A stretch of 64,000 nucleotides of DNA, taken from NCBI RefSeq assembly GCF_900112205.1, contig NZ_FOKW01000005.1:1-64000 (forward strand), written 5' to 3'. The notes beneath the pieces were generated by a model. The model searched no databases, was not told the DNA's origin, and saw nothing but the letters and a program-made list of their open reading frames with translations. Source of the stretch: Natronobacterium haloterrestre (GTDB lineage: Archaea > Halobacteriota > Halobacteria > Halobacteriales > Natrialbaceae). Made by a program: the position numbers and the translations under genes. This document shows, piece after piece, positions 46,418-55,449 of this stretch (positions within the stretch are counted from its first letter, which is position 1; every line of letters begins with the position of its first letter).

Positions 46418-46714
46418 AGCAGTACACAGGTCTACGGAATGAACCGACGAGGACCCGATGGGACTCTGGGAGCTCATCACCGGCATCCCCCAGCCCCTCG
46501 TCGAGTCGCCGTCGAAGTAGTCGGTCGCCACGACCGATCCGACTATCTCCGATTTTCCGGTTCCGTACCGATCAGCCGACTAGCAGTCCGTCGCCGAGTT
46601 CGTCGGAGTCGGACGGAGTCCGGACGGGCGATGGAATCAGCGAAAGCCGACCGCGACGCGATGTCGCCCGCGTCCGACCGCGAGTTTAAATACGAACCCG
46701 CGGCCACCGATCCT
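46418..46714. other. Divergent intergenic region between phnD and the zinc-ribbon gene
   Basis: About 297 bases. It contains a 20-codon plus-strand frame (46458-46520, starting MGLWELITG) at a plausible distance from the TATA box at 46411, of unknown meaning. A TTTAAATA box at 46685-46692 is the likely promoter of the next gene. A longer upstream frame exists but is Arg/Pro-rich and looks like noise. Confidence 0.4.
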
Positions 46715-47488
46715 ATGATCGACGACGCGATCCGCGTCCTCGCGGGCGACTGTACCGTCATCACGGAAGGCACCGACCGCCAGGAGTACCGCGGCCGCAT
46801 GACGACGGTCGTCAAGCCCGACAACACCGTGCTGGTCCACGACATCGACGGCTACCAGCCCGTCGCGTGGCTGACCCGCGCCGACAGCGTCTCGAGCGAC
46901 CGCGCGGACGGCTTCACCCTCGTCGCGAAGAAGGACACGCAGACGCTCCGGATCGCGGCCCACGATCAGGACGGATTCGCCCACTATCCCGCCTCGGTTG
47001 CGGGCCCGGTCGTAGGCACCTGCCCCGACTGCGGGGGCGCACTCGTCCGCTCGAACGGCGTCCACTGCGTCGACTGCGGCGATCACTACGGCGTGCCCAC
47101 GGACGCGACGATCCGGGGGGACGCGAGCAACTGCGACTGCGGGCTCCCGCGGATGCGCGTCGAACGGGGGCTCGCGTTCGACGTCTGTCTCGACCGGGAC
47201 TGCGAGTCGCTGGACGAGGCGGTCTCCGAAGCGTTCGACCGCGAGTGGAACTGCCCCGAGCCCGACTGTGACGGTGACCTCCGGATCCTCCGACGCGGCG
47301 GACTCATCGCCGGCTGCGAGCACTACCCCGACTGCGACACCGGGTTCGCGATGCCCGCGGGCGTGATCGACGGACAGTGTCGCTGTGGCCTGCCGACCTT
47401 CGATACGGGCAGCGGGACGCGGTGTCTCGACGCCACCTGCGATCCGATCGGGGAGCGGTCGCCCGAGCAGGCGACCGGGGACGATTGA
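46715..47488 (+). CDS. DNA-binding protein with NucS-like N domain and zinc ribbons
   Basis: I chose the ATG at 46715 (257 residues) because TTTAAATA is centred 26 bases upstream, which fits a leaderless mRNA. The N-terminal 85 residues (CTVITEGTDRQEYRGRMTTV through VLVHDIDGYQPVAWL) resemble the beta-sandwich DNA-binding domain of the endonuclease NucS/EndoMS. The rest carries four cysteine sets (CPDCGG/CVDCG, CDCGL/CLDRDC, CPEPDCDG/CEHYPDC, CRCGL/CLDATC) of the topoisomerase C4 zinc-ribbon type. The NucS nuclease domain is absent. Function unknown; nucleic-acid binding is likely. Confidence 0.85.
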   Translation: MIDDAIRVLAGDCTVITEGTDRQEYRGRMTTVVKPDNTVLVHDIDGYQPVAWLTRADSVSSDRADGFTLVAKKDTQTLRIAAHDQDGFAHYPASVAGPVVGTCPDCGGALVRSNGVHCVDCGDHYGVPTDATIRGDASNCDCGLPRMRVERGLAFDVCLDRDCESLDEAVSEAFDREWNCPEPDCDGDLRILRRGGLIAGCEHYPDCDTGFAMPAGVIDGQCRCGLPTFDTGSGTRCLDATCDPIGERSPEQATGDD

Positions 47489-47550
47489 CCGGCGGCGGCC
47501 GCGAGCGAGCGATCCACAGCCACTTAGTGTCCGACGGCCAACGCCCGGAC

Positions 47551-48657
<1,107 letters not shown>

Positions 48658-48738
48658 CGCGACCGACGGTCTCGAGGTCGACACCGTCGGCGGCCGCGAA
48701 CGGAACTGTGAAACCCTCCCCATGTGATAGGTCCGGAT

Positions 48739-49920
48739 ATGCAACTCGAGGTGATCGGCGTCGGCGGCGCGGGGTGTCGGATCGCCGACGCGATTCTGGC
48801 GGCCGAGCCGGCGGATCACCGGTTCGTGGGCGACGCGTTCGCGTTCGACACCGATACGGACGGGCTGGCGGCGCTCGAGGCGATTCCCGAGTCGAACCGG
48901 CACCGGTACGGCGAGACGATCCGGAACGGGCTCAACGGGAACCTCCAGCGCGGGTTCGAAGTGGGTGACGCGTCGGTCGACGAACTCAGTCGGCACTTAG
49001 ACGACGGACGGCCCTCGATCGCGGACGCCTTCCTCGTGGTCCTGGGACTCGGAGGCGCGACCGGCGGGGGAACGGCGCCGGAACTCGTCGCGACGCTCCG
49101 GGCGGTGTACGACAAGCCGGTCTACGTCCTCGCGACGGTACCGGCCGAGCGCGAACTCGAGCCGCCGGAGGATCCCCTGGTCGAGGGGGTCGTACCGGAG
49201 TCCGAGGCGGGGACCGAAGATGCGGACGAGCCCGAGGACACGGACGACCACACCCGCCCGCTCGCGGAAGAAAACGCCGCCCGAACGCTCGAACGGCTCG
49301 ACGGCCTCGCGAGCGCGGTGCTGTGTTTCGACAACGAGGCCTGGCTCCGCACCGGCGAGCGTCTTGCGGAGGGGCGCGACCGGCTCAACCGCGACCTCGC
49401 GACCCGGGTCGCGGCGTTTTTCTCCGCCGGAGCCGCGAGCGAGAGCGACGGCGAGGTCGCCGAAACCGTGATCGACGCAAGCGACGTGGCACGGGTCCTC
49501 GACGGGGGCGAGGACACCCTCGTCGCGACGCTTGGGTACGGCGAACAGGAGGTCGAGTCCGACGACGGCGGCTCCCGGTTCGGGCTCGGCCTGTTCTCGA
49601 CGGAGTCGAACGTCGACACCGCATCGGCGGTCAGCGCCGTGGAAACGACGATCAGCAAGGCGCTCAACGGGAAGCTTACCCTCGAGTGCGACCGCGAGAA
49701 CGCCGACGCCACGATGGTGATCGTCGGCGGGCCGCCAGCCTGGCTCAACCGGACGGCGATCTCCGACGGCCGACGAACGGTGCAGTCGAGGACCGGGTCG
49801 CGGGAGTTGCTCGGCGGCGACGCACCGCGGCCGAACGGTGACCGCGTGTTCGCGACGATCCTGTTTGCCGGCGTCGAACCGGTCGAGCGCCTCGAGGCGA
49901 TCCGGGAGACGGCCCGGTAA
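48739..49920 (+). CDS. Orphan FtsZ/CetZ-like protein
   Basis: I chose the ATG at 48739 (393 residues); a GTG at 48724 would add 5. It begins LEVIGVGGAGCRIADAIL, very like the FtsZ T1 loop, and has FAFDTDTDGLAAL where FtsZ has its NTD segment. The tubulin signature is altered to GLGGATGGGTA (about 103-113), and a candidate T7 loop is LNRDLATRVAAFFSAG. It is separate from the three tubulin-like proteins at 14-25 kb and closer to FtsZ in its first loop. It is not the canonical division FtsZ. Function unknown; some haloarchaeal CetZ proteins control cell shape. Confidence 0.82.
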   Translation: MQLEVIGVGGAGCRIADAILAAEPADHRFVGDAFAFDTDTDGLAALEAIPESNRHRYGETIRNGLNGNLQRGFEVGDASVDELSRHLDDGRPSIADAFLVVLGLGGATGGGTAPELVATLRAVYDKPVYVLATVPAERELEPPEDPLVEGVVPESEAGTEDADEPEDTDDHTRPLAEENAARTLERLDGLASAVLCFDNEAWLRTGERLAEGRDRLNRDLATRVAAFFSAGAASESDGEVAETVIDASDVARVLDGGEDTLVATLGYGEQEVESDDGGSRFGLGLFSTESNVDTASAVSAVETTISKALNGKLTLECDRENADATMVIVGGPPAWLNRTAISDGRRTVQSRTGSRELLGGDAPRPNGDRVFATILFAGVEPVERLEAIRETAR

Positions 49921-50055
49921 CGGCACGGGTTTCGGGACGGTATTCTTCCCTTTCGTGCTCGAGCAGCCGCCGATTCGGCAGGTCGGGCGCGCGGTGGACG
50001 GGAAGCCGGCCCGAAGGCGAAGGCTTTTGCGCGCCGGAGCGCCAAACCGAGGATA

Positions 50056-51663
50056 ATGAGCGGAGACGATCCACGCGAGGAGGCCCCGGAAACCGCCGGG
50101 ATCACTGGAAGCGAATCGGGTGAACCGTTGCCGGACGGCGGCGCTGCTGGAGCCGACGACGTCGCGCTCGACCCGTGGGGTTCCTCGACCGTCTCCGACT
50201 ACCGCAAACTGTTCGAGGAGTTCGGCATCGAGGAGTTCGACGAGATCTTAGAGGAGGTACCCAACCCCCACTACCTGATGCGACGGGGAGTCATCTTCGG
50301 CCACCGCGACTACCGGCCCGTGGCCGAGGCGATGCAAAACGACGAACCTGCGGCCGTCCTCTCCGGGTTCATGCCGACCGGCGACCCGCACATCGGCCAC
50401 AAACTCGTCTTCGACGAGATCATCTGGCACCAGCAGCAGGGGGCCGACGCCTACGCGCTGATCGCGGACCTCGAGGCCAACGCGGCCCGCGGGATGACCT
50501 GGGAAGAGATCGACGAACACGCCCGTGACTACCTCCTCTCGCTGCTGGCGCTCGGCTTCGACCCCGAGGAGGGAACCCTCTACCGGCAGTCCGCGAACCG
50601 CGAACTGCAGGACCTGGCCTTCGACCTCGGCGCGGAGGCGAACTTCTCTGAGTTCCAGTCGATCTACGGCTTCGACGGCGAGACCGACGTCTCGCACATG
50701 CAGTCGGTCGTCACCCAGATGGCCGACATCCTCTACCCGCAACTCGAGGAGCCCAAGCCGACGGTGATCCCGGTCGGGCCCGATCAGGACCCCCACGTCC
50801 GGCTCGCCCGGGACCTCGCCGAGCGGATGCGCTTTTTCAAGGTCTCGGAGGCCTACGCCAGCTTCGAACTCGAGCCCGAGGAACGGGACCTCGTCGCCGA
50901 CTTCCACGAGCGGCTCGATCCCGCGGACTTCGACGACGACACCCTGCGATGTACGCACGTCGCCGAGGCCCTCGAAGAGACGCCCCTCGAGGACCTCGCC
51001 GTCGACGCGGCCACCCTCGACTCGGTGCTGACGAAACTCGAGGAGGGTGGGATGGAGCCGCTTCGGCCGCGCACTCGCTTTTTCGACCGGCGCGCGACCG
51101 AGGAGGCCTTCGAGGCGCTGATCGACGCGATCGACGGCGAGAAGCGGGTCTACGAGAACCACGTCGACGCCTTCGAGATCGACCGTGACGAGGCCGAGGA
51201 ACTGGCCCGCGAGGTCGAGGTCGAGAACGGCGGCTACGGCTTCCGGCCGCCGTCCTCGATCTATCACCGGTTCATGACGGGGCTGACCGGCGGCAAGATG
51301 TCCTCCTCCGTCCCCGCCTCACACATCTCCCTGCTCGACGACCCCGAAGACGGCTACAGCAAGGTGAAGGCCGCGACCACGGGCGGCCGCGAGACCGCCG
51401 AGAAACAGCGCGAGAAGGGCGGCCGCGCGGACGAGTGTCCAGTCTACGAGCTGTACGCCTACCTGCTGTCCGGCGACGACGACGAGTTCGCCAAGCGCGT
51501 CTACGACGAGTGCGTCGGCGGCGAGCGACTCTGTGGCGACTGCAAGGAGCAGGCGGCACAGCTGATGAAGGAATTCCTCGAGGAACACCAGGAGAAACGC
51601 GAGGAGGTCGAGGAACTGCTCGAGGAAACCGACATCGAACTCGAGTCGCCCCGGCGTCGCTGA
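50056..51663 (+). CDS. trpS: Tryptophanyl-tRNA synthetase
   Basis: This class I synthetase charges tRNA-Trp. It has the HIGH-type motif PTGDPHIGHK (about 106-115) and the KMSKS-type motif LTGGKMSSS (about 410-418). The 535-residue chain has an acidic N-terminal extension and an archaeal-type C-terminal region with CxxC-like pairs (YDECVGGERLCGDCKEQ). The start ATG at 50056 lies about 28 bases after a TATA-like gcttttgc, consistent with a short or leaderless transcript. Confidence 0.96.
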   Translation: MSGDDPREEAPETAGITGSESGEPLPDGGAAGADDVALDPWGSSTVSDYRKLFEEFGIEEFDEILEEVPNPHYLMRRGVIFGHRDYRPVAEAMQNDEPAAVLSGFMPTGDPHIGHKLVFDEIIWHQQQGADAYALIADLEANAARGMTWEEIDEHARDYLLSLLALGFDPEEGTLYRQSANRELQDLAFDLGAEANFSEFQSIYGFDGETDVSHMQSVVTQMADILYPQLEEPKPTVIPVGPDQDPHVRLARDLAERMRFFKVSEAYASFELEPEERDLVADFHERLDPADFDDDTLRCTHVAEALEETPLEDLAVDAATLDSVLTKLEEGGMEPLRPRTRFFDRRATEEAFEALIDAIDGEKRVYENHVDAFEIDRDEAEELAREVEVENGGYGFRPPSSIYHRFMTGLTGGKMSSSVPASHISLLDDPEDGYSKVKAATTGGRETAEKQREKGGRADECPVYELYAYLLSGDDDEFAKRVYDECVGGERLCGDCKEQAAQLMKEFLEEHQEKREEVEELLEETDIELESPRRR

Positions 51664-51756
51664 CCGGTTCATACGGACTGCTGTACGTCAGTTCCGACGC
51701 GGCCGTGACCCGTCCCGTCCTGCGGTCGCGCCGGTACATCGGGACAGGGATCCGTA

Positions 51757-52143
51757 TCAGCCGTCGTCACCGACTCGCTGACACCGCTCGACCCATAGTT
51801 CTCGATACGCCCGGGGACCGACGACCCGGCCGTGGAGGTCGTCGACCGTCTCGACTCCTGCATCGCGACACCACTCGATACACCGCCGGTACACCTCGAA
51901 GTCGTACGTCTCGCGGACCGACGGGTCGCGTTCGACCCGGATCGCGTCCGCGCCCGCGAGCGAAGCCGCGAACGCTCGGGTGTGTCCGTCCGCGAGATAC
52001 CACTCGCCACCGTGTTCGAAGGCCGGGAGCGGCTCGTACTCCGGCTCGTCGAACTCGAACCACTCGAGCACGCCGGCGAGTTTCTCGCTCGAGAGATACA
52101 GCTGGGTGGGGCGAACCTCGGCACGGGGCAGGCACCGCGTCAT
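51757..52143 (-). CDS. ParB/Srx-like domain protein
   Basis: The 128-residue protein has the ParB-N-like core: PTQLYLSSEKLAGVLEWF, then EWYLADGHTRAFAASLAGAD, where DGHTR corresponds to the ParB/sulfiredoxin GHxR motif. The helix-turn-helix of chromosome-partition ParB is missing. The C-terminal third is helical (YEVYRRCIEWC-like). Stand-alone ParB-N proteins can be nucleotide-binding or nucleases; the role here is open. Convergent with trpS. Confidence 0.7.
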   Translation of the reverse strand: MTRCLPRAEVRPTQLYLSSEKLAGVLEWFEFDEPEYEPLPAFEHGGEWYLADGHTRAFAASLAGADAIRVERDPSVRETYDFEVYRRCIEWCRDAGVETVDDLHGRVVGPRAYRELWVERCQRVGDDG

Positions 52144-52245
52144 GGGCGTTCCGAATCGGCTCCGGAGACGTCATAAAGCTACGGTCGGATTCGCGACCCA
52201 GCGTCTGACGAACTTATATTGGACGGGTCGTGGTTGTCCAGGGTG

Positions 52246-53595
52246 ATGGCTGGCCCTCCTTCCGACGACGACGGCGACGCCACCGCCGACGACCTCCTCG
52301 CGGCCGACGTGCTCGGCGCGTTCGGCGTCAGGCCCGCCGACGTCGAGCGTCGTGCAGGCAACGGAACCGGCGAACCCGGAACGGCCGACTCCCTCGAGGC
52401 CGCCCTCGCCGACGTCCTCTCGGACGGCCGTGACCGCACGGCCGTCCTGCGGGAGGTTATCGCACGCAGCGCCCGCGGAATCAACTGCTCGGCGCGGTAC
52501 CCCCGCGAGACGCTCGCGGCCGAGTTGACCCGCGTCTTCGAATCGATCGGCTGGTCGTTCGACTTAGAGCGGGCGATCACGGCCGGCCCGCGGGTGCGCC
52601 TGGAACTGCGGGCGGCCGACCTCGACGGCCGCCGGCGAGAGGCCTCCTTCGAGTACCCGGACACGCCCCTGGGGACGGACAACCTGCCCGCCGTCCTGTG
52701 GGCGATCGAGGAATCGCTGCTGGCCGGCACCGACGCACGGTTCGTCCTGCTCTCCGACGGCGTCGACCGCTGGCGGGCCGCGCTGGTCGACGGCCGCGAA
52801 CTCGAGTCCCTCCGGGAGCGGTACGGCCCGCGGATCGAACCGTTCGACCGGCCGTTGCTCCCGGAGGACGGTCTTCGACTCGAGGCCTACGTTCCCGACG
52901 CCGGGGACGAATCGGCGGAGGGCGCGAGCGTGAACGCGAACGGTGACGGCCCCTGGCCCGGCTGGGCCGCCGACCGCGAACGGAACGCGAGCACGCCACC
53001 GACCGAGGACGGGACGTCGTTGATCGAGGAGGCCGAAGCCGGGTCGACCCGGACCCAGAACCGGAGCACGGAGGACTCGGACGCGACCTCGAGGGGGACC
53101 GACGGGTTCGAACTGCGCGGGTCGCCCTCCGTCTCGCGCGTGAGCGGGGACGACGGAAGCGACGACGAGGCCCGGTGCGAGGGCGGAGTCGAGGGGGCGG
53201 ATCGGGAATCGGAGGCCGCCCGGGATAGCGAGGAAGGTGAAGCCGACTCGAGCGAAGGGAACCCCGAATTCGGCTCGCTCTCCGGAACCGTCGATACCGC
53301 GCGGGTCTCGAACGACGCCTTCGGCAGCGACGTCGAGTGGGAGACGGAGAACGACCGTTATCGGGCGCTCGGGGCCGCGCTGGGCGCCGGCGGCGACGTC
53401 TCCGTGCGGGGGCTGCTCGAGGACGACGACTTCCTCCCGGAACTCCCGGCCGCCGAACCGGACGAGACCCGCATCGAGTTCGCCGAGGAGTTCGACCCCG
53501 GTGCGGTTCGCCGGGCCGAAGCCGCCGCCGAACAGTCCGGTTTCGTCTGGGTCGATTCGGGCTCGCTCGAGACGACGCGGCTGTCGAACGGATAG
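52246..53595 (+). CDS. Conserved-looking haloarchaeal protein with long acidic linker
   Basis: I chose the ATG at 52246 because a TATA-like cttatatt lies about 30 bases upstream and GGGTGA directly precedes it (449 residues). No family is recognised. Residues about 15-215 form a globular alpha/beta part (SARGINCSARYPRETLAAEL; DARFVLLSDGVDRWRAALVD), a Ser/Asp/Glu/Gly-rich disordered linker runs from about 220 to 370, and a small C-terminal domain follows (NDRYRALGAALGAGGDVSVR through AAAEQSGFVWVDSG). No signal or membrane helix. Confidence 0.7.
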   Translation: MAGPPSDDDGDATADDLLAADVLGAFGVRPADVERRAGNGTGEPGTADSLEAALADVLSDGRDRTAVLREVIARSARGINCSARYPRETLAAELTRVFESIGWSFDLERAITAGPRVRLELRAADLDGRRREASFEYPDTPLGTDNLPAVLWAIEESLLAGTDARFVLLSDGVDRWRAALVDGRELESLRERYGPRIEPFDRPLLPEDGLRLEAYVPDAGDESAEGASVNANGDGPWPGWAADRERNASTPPTEDGTSLIEEAEAGSTRTQNRSTEDSDATSRGTDGFELRGSPSVSRVSGDDGSDDEARCEGGVEGADRESEAARDSEEGEADSSEGNPEFGSLSGTVDTARVSNDAFGSDVEWETENDRYRALGAALGAGGDVSVRGLLEDDDFLPELPAAEPDETRIEFAEEFDPGAVRRAEAAAEQSGFVWVDSGSLETTRLSNG

Positions 53596-53672
53596 TGCGG
53601 GTCCGACGCCGGGGCTACGGACCGTGCCACCGTCCCGCAACGTTTTTGCCCTCGGTCCCGAATCGAACGTGT

Positions 53673-53762
53673 ATGGCACCCGAATCCCTCGCTCGTGCCG
53701 GTGTCGCCACCGCCAGCCAGCCACAGCGCACGCAGTCGGGATTCGGTTTCGGCTTCTTCTGA
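53673..53762 (+). CDS. Candidate phenylalanine leader peptide of pheST
   Basis: A 29-codon ORF ends in SGFGFGFF, four phenylalanine codons (all ttc) within the last six codons before the stop. A TATA-like gtttttgc is centred about 27 bases before its ATG, so a leaderless transcript would begin at this ORF. pheS starts 172 bases after its stop, on the same strand, with no other strong promoter seen between. In bacteria, pheST is attenuated through a Phe-rich leader peptide (pheM); by analogy this ORF may sense charged tRNA-Phe. Inference only: no clear alternative hairpins were established by eye. Confidence 0.55.
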   Translation: MAPESLARAGVATASQPQRTQSGFGFGFF

Positions 53763-53934
53763 CGGACTCGAGACGGTGGACCCGCGGCGTCCCTACCGGG
53801 TCGCCGCGGCGAAACCGTCCGTCGCGGATCGGGGCCGCACGATCGGGCGCGACCGCCTGACTCGCCGCCAGAACTCGTCCCCGACGCGAGTCGGAACCGC
53901 TAACTGACCGCCACGCAGCCATCTAACCAAGCGA

Positions 53935-55449
53935 ATGCAACTCCCAGAATCACAGGTCGCGGTCTTGGAGGCCGCGAGCGCGGACGAGGCAACGTCCGTC
54001 GACGCCCTCGCCGAGGCGACAGACCTCCCGCCGGAGACCGTCACCGGGGCGGCCTTCGAACTCGAGGCGGAAGGACTCGTCACGGTCGAGGAGCGCGTCG
54101 ACGAATCGATCGAACTCACCGAGGAGGGCCAGGAGTACGCTGCCGACGAACTGCCGGAAGTACGTCTCTACGAGGCCGCCCTCGAGGCCGGTGCCGACGA
54201 GGATTCGGTCTCGATGGGCCAGGTCATCGGCCGATCGGGCCTCGAGGGCAACGCGGTCGACATCGCGCTCTCGAACTACGCCCGGAAGGGGTACGGCGTC
54301 ATCGACAGCGGCGAGATCACCGCCGACCCCGACGCCGAACCCGCGGCCGACGCGGAGGCGACGGCGCTCGAGGGACTCGCCGCCGAGGACGCCGACACCG
54401 ACGTCGACGAGAACACCCTCGAGTCCCTCGAGCGGCGCGGCCTCGTCGAGGTCGTCGAGACGACCGCCCGCGAGGTGACGCTGACCGACGACGGCGTCAC
54501 CGAACTGATGGCCGGCGTCGAGACCGCCGAGACGGTCGGACAGGTCACCCCCGAACTGCTCACGAGCGGCGAGTGGGAAGACGTCGAGTTCGCCGACTAC
54601 AACGTCGAGGCCGACGCCGAGCGCGTCGACGGCGGCAACGTCCACATCCTGCGCCAGACCGCCGAACGCGTCAAGGACGTCCTCGTCGGCATGGGCTTCC
54701 AGGAGATGCAGGGGCCCCACGTCGACGCGGACTTCTGGATCAACGACTGCCTGTTCATGCCCCAGGACCACCCCGCCCGCACCCACTGGGATCGGTTCGC
54801 CCTCGAGGAGCCGACCCACATCGACGACCTCCCAGAGCAACTCGTCGAGGACGTCGAGCGCGCCCACCGGGAGGGCGTCGGCGAGGACGGCGAGGGGTAC
54901 CACTCGCCGTGGGACGAGGACTTCGCGCGGGCGCTCGCCCTGCGCGGGCACACGACCTCGCTGTCGACGCGGTACCTGTCGGGGGAGGAGATCGGCGAGA
55001 TCGAACCGCCCGCGCGGTTCTTCAGCGTCGAGAAGGTCTACCGCAACGACACGCTGGACCCGACCCACCTGCTCGAGTTCTTCCAGATCGAGGGGTGGGT
55101 GATGGCCGAGGACCTCTCCGTGCGGGACCTGATGGGCACCTTCGAGGAGTTCTACGCCCAGTTCGGCATCGAGGACATCCGGTTCAAACCCCACTACAAC
55201 CCCTACACGGAGCCGTCGTTCGAACTGTTCGGCACCCACCCGACGACCGGCGAACTCGTCGAGATCGGCAACTCGGGCATCTTCCGCGAGGAGATGTTAG
55301 CGCCCCTCGGGGTGGAGTGCGACGTGATGGCCTGGGGGCTGGCCCTCGAGCGACTGCTGATGCTGATGTACGGCTTCGAAGACATCCGCGACATCCACGG
55401 GACGCTGTGTGACCTCGAACTGCTGCGGAACACGGAGGTGACCTACTGA
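53935..55449 (+). CDS. pheS: Phenylalanyl-tRNA synthetase alpha chain
   Basis: The 504-residue class II catalytic chain has an N-terminal winged-helix extension (LPESQVAVLEAASADEATSV), as in archaeal/eukaryotic enzymes. Motif 2 is FFSVEKVYRNDTLDPTHLLE followed by FFQIEGWVMAEDLS, and motif 3 is WGLALERLLMLMYGFEDIRD. It overlaps pheT by one base (TGATG), and the two form the alpha2-beta2 enzyme. Confidence 0.97.
   Translation: MQLPESQVAVLEAASADEATSVDALAEATDLPPETVTGAAFELEAEGLVTVEERVDESIELTEEGQEYAADELPEVRLYEAALEAGADEDSVSMGQVIGRSGLEGNAVDIALSNYARKGYGVIDSGEITADPDAEPAADAEATALEGLAAEDADTDVDENTLESLERRGLVEVVETTAREVTLTDDGVTELMAGVETAETVGQVTPELLTSGEWEDVEFADYNVEADAERVDGGNVHILRQTAERVKDVLVGMGFQEMQGPHVDADFWINDCLFMPQDHPARTHWDRFALEEPTHIDDLPEQLVEDVERAHREGVGEDGEGYHSPWDEDFARALALRGHTTSLSTRYLSGEEIGEIEPPARFFSVEKVYRNDTLDPTHLLEFFQIEGWVMAEDLSVRDLMGTFEEFYAQFGIEDIRFKPHYNPYTEPSFELFGTHPTTGELVEIGNSGIFREEMLAPLGVECDVMAWGLALERLLMLMYGFEDIRDIHGTLCDLELLRNTEVTY

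Noticed and set aside
46439-46714. N-terminal extension of the zinc-ribbon gene
   Set aside because: The extension is Arg-rich, and a TTTAAATA box lies inside it at leaderless distance from the ATG at 46715.
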